DNA from: Gammaproteobacteria bacterium
GTDB lineage: Bacteria > Pseudomonadota > Gammaproteobacteria > UBA9339
DNA: 40,236 bases
Direction: 5' to 3'
Assembly: GCA_023480665.1 (NCBI GenBank)
Contig: JAMCWR010000061.1
Location: 1-40,236, forward strand
The notes below the pieces were generated by a model. It was not told the DNA's origin, searched no databases, and worked only from the letters and a program-made list of their open reading frames with translations. Shown here in pieces: positions 17,059 through 24,827 of this stretch (positions are counted from its first letter, which is position 1; each line of letters starts with the position of its first letter). The position numbers and the translations under genes were made by a program.

Positions 17059-17094
17059 AAAGACTTCACCAATTTTGCTTTTGGTGAAGTCTTT
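17059..17094. terminator. Hairpin between hcp and a convergent DUF1640 gene
   Basis: AAAGACTTCACCAA (17059-17072) pairs perfectly with TTGGTGAAGTCTTT (17081-17094) around an eight-base loop. The stem sits between two convergent genes and its A- and T-ended bases could act on either strand. Only a short T-run follows. Confidence 0.65.
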
Positions 17095-17117
17095 AGCTGC
17101 CGGAACATACTAGATCA

Positions 17118-17405
17118 TTAATGGGCTTTCATAACGACTGAAAGGATGGTACCAAGAATTGTTGAACAAACAACAATAACGCCCCCAAGCTTTATTAGCA
17201 ACTCAAGTCTTAGCTCTTGAATCCCAAGCTTAATTTCTTGAATATCTTTTTTGGTTGCAAGCTGACTGGTGGTAAGCTCTGCCATTACAGCTGCTTGCAA
17301 TTCGGCCTGAGCCTCAGCAATTTTTGGTTCAAGACCCGCCTCTTTTAATTTATTTGCAAATGCTAGAGTATCAAACGGAATCAGCATCATAGATTGTGTA
17401 CTCAT
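17118..17405 (-). CDS. DUF1640 (CCDC90-like) small coiled-coil membrane protein, copy A
   Basis: A 95-residue protein of the DUF1640/CCDC90-like kind: a conserved head (PFDTLAFANKLKEAGLEPKIAEAQAEL), a coiled-coil stretch (ATKKDIQEIKLGIQELRLEL) and one C-terminal transmembrane helix (IKLGGVIVVCSTILGTILSVV). It is probably anchored in the inner membrane by its tail, with the coiled coil in the cytoplasm. The molecular function of bacterial members is not established. GGAG lies eight bases before the ATG, and TATAAT lies on the minus strand at 17425-17430. It is the second copy of a tandem duplication whose other member begins 418 bp upstream in the direction of transcription. Confidence 0.8.
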   Translation of the reverse strand: MSTQSMMLIPFDTLAFANKLKEAGLEPKIAEAQAELQAAVMAELTTSQLATKKDIQEIKLGIQELRLELLIKLGGVIVVCSTILGTILSVVMKAH

Positions 17406-17473
17406 ATTAACCGCTCCAAACGTTATTATATATTATTTTTTACGATGATATACAATAAATAAAGCAAGTATCC

Positions 17474-17496
17474 TATAGCGGGAAAACTCCGGTATA
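17474..17496 (-). terminator. Possible hairpin after DUF1640 copy B
   Basis: On the minus strand TATACCGG pairs with CCGCTATA, with one internal mismatch, around a loop containing TTTT. It lies seven bases past the stop of copy B. No strong T-run follows. A related hairpin is present at the same place in the other repeat unit. Confidence 0.35.
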
Positions 17497-17502
17497 GTTA
17501 TA

Positions 17503-17823
17503 TTAATGGGATTTCATAACGATTGAAATGATGGTGCCAAGAATTGTTGCACAAACAACAACAATTCCACCAAGTTTTATTAATAGTTCAAATTTTAACT
17601 CTTGAAGTTCTTTTTTGGTTTCTAATTTTAACTCATTAATCTCAAGCTTAATTTCTTGAATATCTTTTTTAGTTGCAAGTTGATTAGTGGCAAGTTCTGT
17701 CATTACGGCCGCTTGCAATTCAGCTTGAGCTTCAGCTATTTTTGGCTCAAGGCCTGCCCCCTTTAATTTATTTGCAAATGCTAAAGTATCAAACGGAATT
17801 AGTGTCATAGATTGTGCGCTCAT
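17503..17823 (-). CDS. DUF1640 (CCDC90-like) small coiled-coil membrane protein, copy B
   Basis: A 106-residue paralogue of the neighbouring protein, with the same head (PFDTLAFANKLKGAGLEPKIAEAQAEL) and the same C-terminal helix (IKLGGIVVVCATILGTIISIV). It differs mainly by an 11-residue insertion in the coiled coil (NELKLETKKELQELK region). Eleven residues is one hendecad, so the coiled-coil register is preserved. Its upstream region, including TATAAT on the minus strand at 17843-17848 and the GCGGTTAAT leader, is nearly the same as in copy A, so both are probably expressed in the same way. Confidence 0.8.
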   Translation of the reverse strand: MSAQSMTLIPFDTLAFANKLKGAGLEPKIAEAQAELQAAVMTELATNQLATKKDIQEIKLEINELKLETKKELQELKFELLIKLGGIVVVCATILGTIISIVMKSH

Positions 17824-17893
17824 ATTAACCGCCCCAAATATTATTATATATTATTTTTTACAATGATACACAATAAATAAAGCAATTATCTAT

Positions 17894-17910
17894 ACCAGGA
17901 AAACCCCGGT
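17894..17910 (-). terminator. Possible hairpin after ttcA
   Basis: On the minus strand ACCGGG can pair with CCTGGT (one G-T pair) around a short T-rich loop, about 20 bases past the ttcA stop. It is the repeat-unit equivalent of the hairpin at 17474-17496. It is weak as a terminator. Confidence 0.3.
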
Positions 17911-17932
17911 GCTTTATTTTACTTTTATGTTT

Positions 17933-18718
17933 TCATTCATCTAGGTTTAGATCATCTTCAAGATTTTTATAATCCCAGATTTTTTGGTCCATCAATTGGC
18001 TTATCCTTACACCTTGCAAAGCATGCAAAATATTACTTGGAACTTTTGGATTTTGTGCGGCAAGTTGTTTAATTAGCAATTTCACTTTTGCTCTGGTGGA
18101 GTTTTTTTGATTGGCACATAACCCGCAAGGGATAATTGGGAAATTTTGTTCCGCTGCATATTTAATAATATCTTCTTCTTGGCAATAAATAAGCGGGCGA
18201 ATTACAATATGTTTTTTATCATCAGTTAATAATTTTGGCGGCTGCGAACGAATTTCACCACTATACAAAATCGACATCAATAATGATTCAATTAGATCAT
18301 CTCGATGGTGGCCCAAGGCAATCTTTTTAAACCCCTGTTCTCTAGCATATCGATAAATAATCCCGCGCCGCAGTCGTGAACAAAAAGAGCAGTAGGTTTT
18401 TTCGGGGGAAATTTTTTCTCGCACCACCGAAAATGTGTCGCGATTTAATACTGTAAATGGAATGCGGTTATTTTCGAGCCAAAATTTCAATCCTGAATCT
18501 ATCCAACCAGGTTGGCCCTGATTTAAAGTAAAAACAAACATCGTGAATTTGCCATTAGTCCGCTCTTCTAAAATACGCAGCAATTTAACCAACGTAAACG
18601 AATCCTTGCCACCAGAAAGACAGACCAACACTCTATCGCCAGTTTGAATTAAATTAAAATCAGCAATTGCTTTGCCAACGTAATGCAACAGCTTTTTTTC
18701 AATTTTAGATCCAGGCAT
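17933..18718 (-). CDS. ttcA: tRNA cytidine(32) 2-sulfurtransferase TtcA
   Basis: TtcA thiolates C32 of several tRNAs in an ATP- and Fe-S-cluster-dependent reaction. The 261-residue protein has the PP-loop CLSGGKDSF (33-41), the first cysteine pair C110-x2-C113 ([12 protein letters not shown]) and the second pair C198-x2-C201 (IPCGLCANQ), plus [16 protein letters not shown], all diagnostic of TtcA rather than TilS. It is about 50 residues shorter than E. coli TtcA, mainly at the two ends, and the core is intact. It follows the secreted His-rich protein gene by 32 bp on the same strand, though no functional link is apparent. Confidence 0.93.
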   Translation of the reverse strand: MPGSKIEKKLLHYVGKAIADFNLIQTGDRVLVCLSGGKDSFTLVKLLRILEERTNGKFTMFVFTLNQGQPGWIDSGLKFWLENNRIPFTVLNRDTFSVVREKISPEKTYCSFCSRLRRGIIYRYAREQGFKKIALGHHRDDLIESLLMSILYSGEIRSQPPKLLTDDKKHIVIRPLIYCQEEDIIKYAAEQNFPIIPCGLCANQKNSTRAKVKLLIKQLAAQNPKVPSNILHALQGVRISQLMDQKIWDYKNLEDDLNLDE

Positions 18719-18750
18719 GTAGGAGTTTTTTATATTATTTTTGTCTACTT

Positions 18751-19239
18751 TTAATGATGCCAGCCACCATGACCACGATCGTGCCCGCGACCATCCCAGC
18801 CATGATGGCCATGACCATGACGATCAAAATCACGAGGAAAAGGACGTGGCGGAAACGGCCTTGGGTACGGCGGTGGACCTGGCCTATACCAATGCCAACC
18901 ATATTCTCTATAACCAGGGCGAACCCAGTGATGCCCATACCATTTCCAGCGATTGCAAACACCATTAAATGGTAAAAAACTTACGCAGCCCCAATAGCCA
19001 GAAACCCAAGCAGAACCATAAGGCGAATTCGGGTAAATGCAGACACGGTGTGAAGGGATCCAAACACCATTTTCAATACCAGCAACAGTATTATAACAAT
19101 TTGAAAAACCTGATGGCGCAAAGGCAATAACTTGAGGAGCAGGGGCTGATGATATTATTACATTAACACCAGCAAAAACATTCGCAAAAACAAACAGCAT
19201 ACTGCTAAATAACAATCCTATAATTACATGTTTCCTCAT
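18751..19239 (-). CDS. Secreted His/Gly/Pro-rich small protein
   Basis: A 162-residue protein of unknown function. It has a signal peptide ([23 protein letters not shown]), likely cut before residue 24. The mature middle part has four cysteines (NCYN, VCIY, GCVS, VCNR) that could form two disulfides, and aromatic [11 protein letters not shown] segments. The tail from about residue 115 is rich in Pro and Arg and then in His and Gly ([19 protein letters not shown]), with a dozen histidines that could bind nickel, copper or zinc. The frame extends five codons upstream, but the ATG at 19239 directly follows GGAGGTGAT, a nine-base match to the 16S anti-Shine-Dalgarno. A perfect 20-bp palindrome lies in its promoter region. 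Confidence 0.78.
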   Translation of the reverse strand: MRKHVIIGLLFSSMLFVFANVFAGVNVIISSAPAPQVIAFAPSGFSNCYNTVAGIENGVWIPSHRVCIYPNSPYGSAWVSGYWGCVSFLPFNGVCNRWKWYGHHWVRPGYREYGWHWYRPGPPPYPRPFPPRPFPRDFDRHGHGHHGWDGRGHDRGHGGWHH

Positions 19240-19243
19240 AATC

Positions 19244-19249
19244 ACCTCC
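19244..19249 (-). promoter_or_regulatory. Strong Shine-Dalgarno of the secreted His-rich protein gene
   Basis: On the minus strand GGAGGT followed by GAT gives one of the best ribosome-binding sites in the window. It decides for ATG 19239 over the ATG five codons upstream. Confidence 0.8.
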
Positions 19250-19285
19250 AACAATAGTTACCAAAATTAACAATAAGTTTAGACT

Positions 19286-19305
19286 ATTGTCTCAATTGAG
19301 ACAAT
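19286..19305. promoter_or_regulatory. Perfect 20-bp palindrome, candidate operator
   Basis: ATTGTCTCAATTGAGACAAT is its own reverse complement. On the minus strand its second half contains TTGAGA, a near-consensus -35, followed 17-18 bases later by TGTTAAT as a weak -10, upstream of the secreted protein gene. A dimeric repressor bound here would cover the -35. It is less likely to be the hpt terminator, because no T-run follows. Confidence 0.6.
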
Positions 19306-19323
19306 TATGGAAATACGGGAAAA

Positions 19324-19884
19324 TTATTGATGTTCAGTTGATACAGCAAAAATACCAGCGCAATTTCGCAGGTATTGTGCATAATCTAAACCAAAACCAA
19401 AAACAAAACGGTCATCTAAAGTTAATGCTTTAAAATCCGCTTCTTCAATCCCACCTGGTTTGCGTGGCTTGCGTTTGTCTAACAATACTGCCGTATAAAC
19501 TTCTTTTGCGCGACGCATGTAGCAATAATCAACTGTGGCTTTTAAAGTTAAACCAGTGTCTAAAATATCATCCACTACTACAACTGTTCGGCCAAAAAGA
19601 TCGATGGTAGGCTCTGCCTTCCAACGCAATTCACCACCAGTAGTTCTACCCTCATAACTTGAAACATGAATGTAATTAATTTCTAATTGAAAATCGAGAC
19701 GAGGCAGTAAATTGCCAAGCGGGACAATCCCGCCAAGCATCACGCATAAAAAAATTGGATTAGTATTTTTTAAACGAGCGCTAATTTCTTCAGCCATTTT
19801 GTCGAGCGCTTTGTCTATATCTTCTTTTGTAAACACACAAGTTGACTTTTCATAAACTTCGCTGATACGGTCAGATAAGATCAT
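19324..19884 (-). CDS. hpt: Hypoxanthine(-guanine) phosphoribosyltransferase
   Basis: This purine salvage enzyme joins hypoxanthine or guanine to PRPP. The 186 residues carry the type I phosphoribosyltransferase signature VVVVDDILDTGLTL (the PRPP loop). LGGIVPLGNLLPRL corresponds to the pyrophosphate-binding loop, YIHVSSYEGRTTGG to the flexible flap, and LLDKRKPRKPGG plus FVFGFGLDY to the purine-binding C-terminus with its Lys and aromatic residue. The ATG at 19884 is chosen over the one at 19896 because GGAG lies six bases before it and nothing precedes the outer ATG. It follows the aminopeptidase gene by 67 bp on the same strand. Confidence 0.93.
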   Translation of the reverse strand: MILSDRISEVYEKSTCVFTKEDIDKALDKMAEEISARLKNTNPIFLCVMLGGIVPLGNLLPRLDFQLEINYIHVSSYEGRTTGGELRWKAEPTIDLFGRTVVVVDDILDTGLTLKATVDYCYMRRAKEVYTAVLLDKRKPRKPGGIEEADFKALTLDDRFVFGFGLDYAQYLRNCAGIFAVSTEHQ

Positions 19885-19951
19885 GTGATTCTCCATGGGA
19901 AAATAGTTAAAATAAGTTGATAAACTAAATTACCCCGCTATGAATTTTTTT

Positions 19952-21346
19952 TCAAGATTCTTGCGTAAAATATTCTGCCAAATATCGAAATAATCCTCTA
20001 AGGCACATTGCTTCGCCGCCCACCGCTTTTCCTGGTGTTGCGGAAAAATTATAGGCAGACATATCAAAGTGCACCCAAGACAAATTTTTATCGACAAACT
20101 TTTGTAAAAATAATGCCGCTATTATCGCCCCCGCCCCTAAATATCCAGCAGTTGCAACATTTGTAAGATCAGCAACCCTGCTTTTAATAAATTCAGCATA
20201 CGGTTGATAGAGTGGCATTTTCCAAGCCGCTTCTTGCTCTTCTGAAAGACAATTGAGCATTTTGTTGCAAATTGCATCGTCATTTGAAAACATCGCCGGG
20301 ATATTTGGGCCAAGAGCAGCCCTTGCGGCTTGGGTTAAAGTAGCAAAATCAATTAATAAATTTGGTTTTTCTTTAGAAGCTAAAGTTAGAGCATCAGCAA
20401 GAATCACTCTTCCCTCGGCATCAGTATTTAGAATTTCAATTGTTTGCCCGCTTCGGGTTTTTATTACATCCCCTGGTTTGTATGAATTACTTGAAATAAC
20501 ATTCTCAACTATCGGAATAATAACAGATAATTGTATTGGAAGATTTTCCGACATAATCATTTTTGCTAGACCAAGAGCATGTGCTGCGCCTGCCATATCT
20601 TTCTTCATCAAAAGCATGCTTTCAGGGGATTTGATATTAAGACCACCAGAATCAAAACAAACACCCTTCCCAACCAAAACAACTTTTTTGTGAGTTTTCT
20701 TACCCCAATCAAACTTGATTAATTTTGGCTGGTTTATGCTTGCTTTACCAACTGCGTAAACCGCTGGAAAGTTACGCATTAGTGCTTTTCCAGAATATTC
20801 CTTAAATTTTGCCTGGTGCGATTTTGCTATATTTTTTGCAACTAATGCCAATGCATTTGGATGCATATCGCAAACTGGCGTATTAATTAAATCCCTGACT
20901 AAATAAATTGCTGCTACGATATTATTTATGTGTTTGGAGTTTTTGTTTTTTGGTAAAATTAATTTTACTTTTGAAATTGCACGTTCTTTGTATTTTGTAA
21001 ACAAATAGCTACCTAATCCCCACCCAATTGCAGCAAGCTCCAATTGCTTTGCTGTGAAATTATTTGCTTTTATTTGATATTTACCAGCTGGCAGAAGTTG
21101 CGGTAACAAGCCAAACGTTAAATAATCGTTTTTTGTTGCAATACCAAGCAACACTGACTCAAGGTTTCCTGCTTCATTTAAAATTAAACAGTGGGTATTT
21201 TTTAATGCGACAAATTTATTGACCTGTGTTAAGTTTTTAATGCGTTTGGGCTGCGTTTTAATCCATACTGTAAGATCATTTTTTATTATTGGAATAATTG
21301 GGATAATCTTGCCAAAGGCATTTTCAATATAGCATTCTTGTATCAT
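19952..21346 (-). CDS. M17-family leucyl aminopeptidase
   Basis: A cytoplasmic two-metal aminopeptidase of 464 residues, which removes N-terminal residues from peptides. The N-terminal half is the variable domain. The catalytic half has GKGVCFDSGGLNIK (metal Lys and Asp, active-site region), MKKDMAGAA (metal Asp), and the family signature NTDAEGRV at 307-314 with metal-binding Asp309 and Glu311 and catalytic Arg313. The end (HFDMSAYNF, then GGEAMCLRGLFRYL) is that of the PepA/PepB group, so the gene is complete. The divergent N-terminal domain makes PepB-like or short PepA-like assignment uncertain, so no symbol is given. Confidence 0.92.
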   Translation of the reverse strand: MIQECYIENAFGKIIPIIPIIKNDLTVWIKTQPKRIKNLTQVNKFVALKNTHCLILNEAGNLESVLLGIATKNDYLTFGLLPQLLPAGKYQIKANNFTAKQLELAAIGWGLGSYLFTKYKERAISKVKLILPKNKNSKHINNIVAAIYLVRDLINTPVCDMHPNALALVAKNIAKSHQAKFKEYSGKALMRNFPAVYAVGKASINQPKLIKFDWGKKTHKKVVLVGKGVCFDSGGLNIKSPESMLLMKKDMAGAAHALGLAKMIMSENLPIQLSVIIPIVENVISSNSYKPGDVIKTRSGQTIEILNTDAEGRVILADALTLASKEKPNLLIDFATLTQAARAALGPNIPAMFSNDDAICNKMLNCLSEEQEAAWKMPLYQPYAEFIKSRVADLTNVATAGYLGAGAIIAALFLQKFVDKNLSWVHFDMSAYNFSATPGKAVGGEAMCLRGLFRYLAEYFTQES

Positions 21347-21431
21347 AAATTTAACAATTTATAAAATTTTTAGTGTTAATAATCAATTAATTACAAAATT
21401 ATATTAATGTATTTATTGAATTTAATAAAAA

Positions 21432-21469
21432 CTAAAGCAACGTCGCAAAAAATGCAAACGTTGCTTTAG
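21432..21469 (-). terminator. Rho-independent terminator of ald
   Basis: CTAAAGCAACGT (21432-21443) pairs perfectly with ACGTTGCTTTAG (21458-21469), with a GCA/TGC pair extending into the loop. On the minus strand the stem is followed by TTTTTATTAAA, so it ends the transcript from ald, whose stop is 27 bases upstream. Confidence 0.85.
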
Positions 21470-21496
21470 ATAGTTAACTTACAGCAACCAATAAAT

Positions 21497-22615
21497 TTAA
21501 GATTGCAAAGCTTCTTCAGCTGGCATATAGCGATAGCCTAAATCATTTGCTACAGCTTCGCAGGTGATATGTCCTTTATGCACATTTAGTCCATTTAACA
21601 AATGCGGATTTTCAAGGAGCGCTTTTTTATAGCCCTTGTCTGCCAATGCCAAAGCAAATGGGAATGTAGCATTGTTAAGAGCAAATGCTGAGGTACGTGG
21701 AACTGCGCCTGGCATATTGGTAACACAATAATGAACTATACCTTCTTCAACATATGTTGGTTCATCATGAGTTGTTGGGCGACTTGTTTCAAAACATCCG
21801 CCTTGGTCTATTGATACGTCAACTAACGCTGACCCTGGGCGCATTTTGCGTAGCATTTCTCTTGTTACTAATTTTGGCGCAGCGGCACCTGGTAACAGTA
21901 CACCACCAATTACCAAATCTGCGCTAGCAACAAACTTTTCGACATTATCCATGGCAGCAAAAACTGTAACGAGGTTTGGCCCAAATAAATCGTCTAATTC
22001 TTGTAAACGTTTAACAGATTTATCAAGAATTGCTACTCTTGCGCCCAAACCCATTGCCATTCTGGCAGCATTTGTACCTACAACACCTCCACCAAGTACA
22101 ATAACTGTGGCTGGTGAAACACCTGGAACTCCGCCTAATAATACCCCAGAACCACCGTTCTTTTTCTCTAAACACTGCGCACCAGCTTGTATAGATAACC
22201 TACCAGCAACTTCACTCATTGGCTTTAATAATGGCAATTGGCCATAGATGTCAGTTACTGTTTCATAAGCAATTGCTGTACAACCAGAAGCTTTAAGTGC
22301 TGCTGTTTGCTTTGGATCTGGCGCAAGATGCAAATAAGTAAATAATACCTGACCTTCTCGCAGCATTTTGCATTCTACTGGTTGTGGCTCTTTAACTTTT
22401 ACTATCATGTCAGCTTTTGCAAAAATCTCTTCTGCACTGTGCACAATAGTTGCACCAACTTTTTCATAGTCAGCATCACTCATCCCAATCCCAGCTCCAG
22501 CATTGTGCTGAACCATTACTTTATGATCGTGAGCAACTAGCTCGCGTACGCTTGATGGCACTAAACCAACGCGATACTCCCTGATTTTAATTTCCTTAGG
22601 TACTCCAATTAACAT
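21497..22615 (-). CDS. ald: Alanine dehydrogenase
   Basis: NAD-dependent alanine dehydrogenase interconverts L-alanine and pyruvate plus ammonia, allowing alanine to serve as carbon and nitrogen source. The 372 residues match the family length. Visible: IGVPKEIKIREYRVGLVPSSV at the N-terminus, the active-site Lys region VKVKEPQ, the catalytic His in TYLHLAPD, the Rossmann loop VLGGGVVGTNAARMAMGLGA, and the substrate/NAD loop HYCVTNMPGAVPRTS. The ATG at 22615 follows GGAG by six bases; the reading frame extends only to a TTG four codons earlier. It is followed by a strong terminator, so it is probably a single-gene transcript or ends one with the M20 peptidase gene 42 bp upstream. Confidence 0.95.
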   Translation of the reverse strand: MLIGVPKEIKIREYRVGLVPSSVRELVAHDHKVMVQHNAGAGIGMSDADYEKVGATIVHSAEEIFAKADMIVKVKEPQPVECKMLREGQVLFTYLHLAPDPKQTAALKASGCTAIAYETVTDIYGQLPLLKPMSEVAGRLSIQAGAQCLEKKNGGSGVLLGGVPGVSPATVIVLGGGVVGTNAARMAMGLGARVAILDKSVKRLQELDDLFGPNLVTVFAAMDNVEKFVASADLVIGGVLLPGAAAPKLVTREMLRKMRPGSALVDVSIDQGGCFETSRPTTHDEPTYVEEGIVHYCVTNMPGAVPRTSAFALNNATFPFALALADKGYKKALLENPHLLNGLNVHKGHITCEAVANDLGYRYMPAEEALQS

Positions 22616-22657
22616 ATTTTTCTCCAAAATTTTGAAATTATAATTTTAAAAAATTAA

Positions 22658-24076
22658 TTACTTTTTATGAACATGAGCAAAATGCTCAGCCAAAAGATTT
22701 ACCATACAACAAGTTACCTTTTTGACCATCGGGATATCTAATGATTCATTTGGCACATGTGCATTTGAACCAGGCCCTGATGCCCCAGTAACAATAAATT
22801 GTGCATTAGGAAACTTATCATTTAATAACTGAACAACTCCAATGGCACCGCCCTCACCTTTGTAAACTGGTGGATTACCATAATAAATGTGAGAAGCTTT
22901 TTCCAATGCATGCTCGAGCCAAGGTTGTGCTGTTGGTGAATTCCAACCCGGTGCGCGTTGCCCCATAGTAAAGCTAACATTTGCACCGTATGGTGGATCA
23001 GATTCAAGCACTTTCTTTAGCACCTCAGAAGCAACATTTGGATCAACCATTGGTGGGATACGAATTGAAATCTGTAAAGTTACCGAAGGTAGCAGCACAT
23101 TCCCGGCGTCTTTTGGCGAAGGTAACCCACCGGCGCCAATAATAGTCATATATGGCCGCCAATTTTGATTTAAAATTAATTCTTCAAGATCATCAGTGAC
23201 TGGACCAGCACCTTTTACAAATCTCATAGACGAATAAAGCTCGGTTCCAATAACATGCGCCGCGGCTTTATTTTGTTTGCGACGCTCTTCGGGGATTTTT
23301 ACCCAAAACTCTGGTAATAAAAATTTACCAGTTTTTTCATCTTCAATCCGAGAAAGCAATTGTCTTGCGATTCTAAAACAAGATGGTGCAATACCACTAC
23401 CTACACCAGAATGAGTCCCGTTTTGCAAAACTTCAACTTTTAATGTGCCGCTAACAATACCGCGCAAAGAATTAACACACCAAATTTGATCGTAATTTTC
23501 ACCGCCACCATCGAGAAAAACAAGTAAATCTGGATTGCCAATTCGGTGCATCAAAAAGTCGAGATAGGCTGCAAAATCAATACTGCCACACTCTTCAGTA
23601 GCCTCAAGTATCATAACTATTCTGCCATGAGGCATTTTTTGTGCCTGCATAGCTTTTACTACGGCAATTGGCGTAAAAGCAGCATAACCATCATCGACAC
23701 CGCCACGACCATAGAGTTTATTGCCATCTAGCACAGGAGTCCACGGACCCAATCCCTCGCGCCAGCCCTCTGTTTCTGGCATCTTGTCAATGTGCCCATA
23801 AAACACAACAGTTCTATCTGAATCTCCAGGTATCTCAATAAAAACAAAAGGAGTGCGATCTTCAAGCTCAACCACTTCGGCTTTCAAGCCAGGAACTTTC
23901 TGAGATTCTGCCCAATGTTTGATTAAATTAGCGGCACTTTTAATATGGCCGTTAGTTTGCCAATTGACATCAAATGGCGGGGATTTTGAAGGAATTTCTA
24001 TAAACTTTGAAAGTACCGGGATTATTTCATCATCCCAGTAATTGCTTACAAAATGCATTATTTTATTTGTATCCAT
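22658..24076 (-). CDS. M20-family metallopeptidase (dipeptidase-like)
   Basis: A 472-residue two-zinc peptidase of the M20/M25/M40 group, cytoplasmic with no signal peptide. Metal and catalytic residues: His95 and Asp97 (FYGHIDKMPE), bridging Asp128 (YGRGGVDDG), the Glu-Glu pair 161-162 (EATEECGS), FLDGGG, and the final His in GSNAHVPNE. A dimerisation domain lies between about residues 210 and 380. It resembles carboxypeptidases and dipeptidases acting on small peptides; the exact substrate is unknown. The frame is open to an ATG at 24160, but the extra 28 residues look unlike the family start, which should begin about MDTNKIMHFVSNYWDDEIIP, so ATG 24076 is used. The ribosome-binding site there (GAGAAA) is modest. 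It may be co-transcribed with ald. Confidence 0.88.
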   Translation of the reverse strand: MDTNKIMHFVSNYWDDEIIPVLSKFIEIPSKSPPFDVNWQTNGHIKSAANLIKHWAESQKVPGLKAEVVELEDRTPFVFIEIPGDSDRTVVFYGHIDKMPETEGWREGLGPWTPVLDGNKLYGRGGVDDGYAAFTPIAVVKAMQAQKMPHGRIVMILEATEECGSIDFAAYLDFLMHRIGNPDLLVFLDGGGENYDQIWCVNSLRGIVSGTLKVEVLQNGTHSGVGSGIAPSCFRIARQLLSRIEDEKTGKFLLPEFWVKIPEERRKQNKAAAHVIGTELYSSMRFVKGAGPVTDDLEELILNQNWRPYMTIIGAGGLPSPKDAGNVLLPSVTLQISIRIPPMVDPNVASEVLKKVLESDPPYGANVSFTMGQRAPGWNSPTAQPWLEHALEKASHIYYGNPPVYKGEGGAIGVVQLLNDKFPNAQFIVTGASGPGSNAHVPNESLDIPMVKKVTCCMVNLLAEHFAHVHKK

Positions 24077-24141
24077 ATGTTTTCTCATTTTGGTTTTTTT
24101 GAGGAGACTCATTATAACTGTTTTGAAAATAAAACCAACAC

Positions 24142-24170
24142 TTGACTCAAGATATCGCACTAATTAAACT
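24142..24170 (+). promoter_or_regulatory. Putative sigma-70 promoter of the toxin-antitoxin pair
   Basis: TTGACT (24142-24147) is separated by 17 bases from TAAACT (24165-24170). The tract that follows, up to 24183, repeats ACTA several times (TAAACTAAACTAGACTAAG), a possible antitoxin binding site. Confidence 0.5.
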
Positions 24171-24209
24171 AAACTAGACTAAGTTCAATTTTTCAGAGGA
24201 GAACAAAAA

Positions 24210-24434
24210 ATGATTCTAGTAAATACACATGAAGCAAAAACTAAATTATCGAAATTATTATCTATGATTGAACGCAGTGGTGAGACAGTTCGAATTTGTA
24301 GACATGGTGCGCCAATCGCAGATTTAGTTCCGATCATAAAAGTCCCAAACCCTCTACAACGCAATCAACAATTAGCGAAGGTAAACATATTGCCACAATT
24401 TTACCAATCTCTCGCAGACTCTGAAAACGAGTAA
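24210..24434 (+). CDS. Phd/YefM-type antitoxin
   Basis: A 74-residue antitoxin of the Phd/YefM fold: MILVNTHEAKTKLSKLLSMIERSGETVRICRHGAPIADLVPI is the typical DNA-binding N-terminal half, and the polar tail would wrap the toxin and block its active site. The complex normally represses its own promoter. AGGAG lies eight bases before the ATG. The toxin gene starts six bases after the stop codon, so the two form one unit. They are named as a pair because many PIN toxins are partnered with Phd-type antitoxins. Confidence 0.87.
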   Translation: MILVNTHEAKTKLSKLLSMIERSGETVRICRHGAPIADLVPIIKVPNPLQRNQQLAKVNILPQFYQSLADSENE

Positions 24435-24440
24435 TCCAGT

Positions 24441-24827
24441 ATGATATTATTAGATACTTACAACTTTATTTGGCTGGTTGCCGATCAGACAAAGCTTTCA
24501 AAAACGGTACGCTTACAACTAAGCCGAAATCCTGGGAAAATCTTTCTTTCGGCAATTTCCGCTTACGAAATTGGCATTAAATTTAACAAGAAACTAATCG
24601 AGTTACCGCTAACACCAAATGAATGGGTACAAAAAGCCTTACAATTCCATGGCATTACTGAATTACCAATAAGTAGTAAAATAGCAGTGCTTGCAACACA
24701 GTTACCACAATTACATACGAACTTCATTGATCGAGTAATTATTGCAACTGCTTTGGAACACAATTTAACAGTGGTTACAGCAAATAAAAATATTCACAGC
24801 TATCCAAAATTAAACTATTTGGAATAG
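24441..24827 (+). CDS. PIN-domain (VapC-like) toxin
   Basis: A 128-residue PIN-domain ribonuclease, the toxin partner of the Phd-type protein. PIN toxins cut tRNA or rRNA using a cluster of acidic residues and Mg. Here Asp5 (LLDTYNF), Glu43 (SAYEIGIK) and Asp97 (FIDRVIIATA) are present, but the fourth acidic position, usually Asp in VTAD, is Asn115 (VTANKNI). Activity could still be retained, since the fourth residue is the least strict. Its last 13 bases overlap the 3' end of dnaE on the opposite strand, so it reads into the essential polymerase gene from the other direction. Confidence 0.87.
   Translation: MILLDTYNFIWLVADQTKLSKTVRLQLSRNPGKIFLSAISAYEIGIKFNKKLIELPLTPNEWVQKALQFHGITELPISSKIAVLATQLPQLHTNFIDRVIIATALEHNLTVVTANKNIHSYPKLNYLE

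Larger units (their letters stand above)
17118..17908 (-). repeat. Tandem duplication of a DUF1640 gene with its promoter
   Basis: Unit A (about 17118-17490) and unit B (about 17503-17908) match through the coding region, the leader (TAACCGC-CCAAA), the promoter tract (TTATTATATATTATTTTTTAC) and the following CAATAAATAAAGCAA. The main difference is a 33-bp in-frame insertion in unit B. Confidence 0.8.

Noticed and set aside
18741..18975. Plus-strand reading frames opposite the His-rich secreted protein gene
   Set aside because: They are low-complexity mirror images of the His/Gly/Pro repeats on the minus strand, with no ribosome-binding site.
24077..24160. 28-residue N-terminal extension of the M20 peptidase
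   Set aside because: The family begins near the MDTNKIMHFV sequence. The extension has no motif and no better ribosome-binding site.
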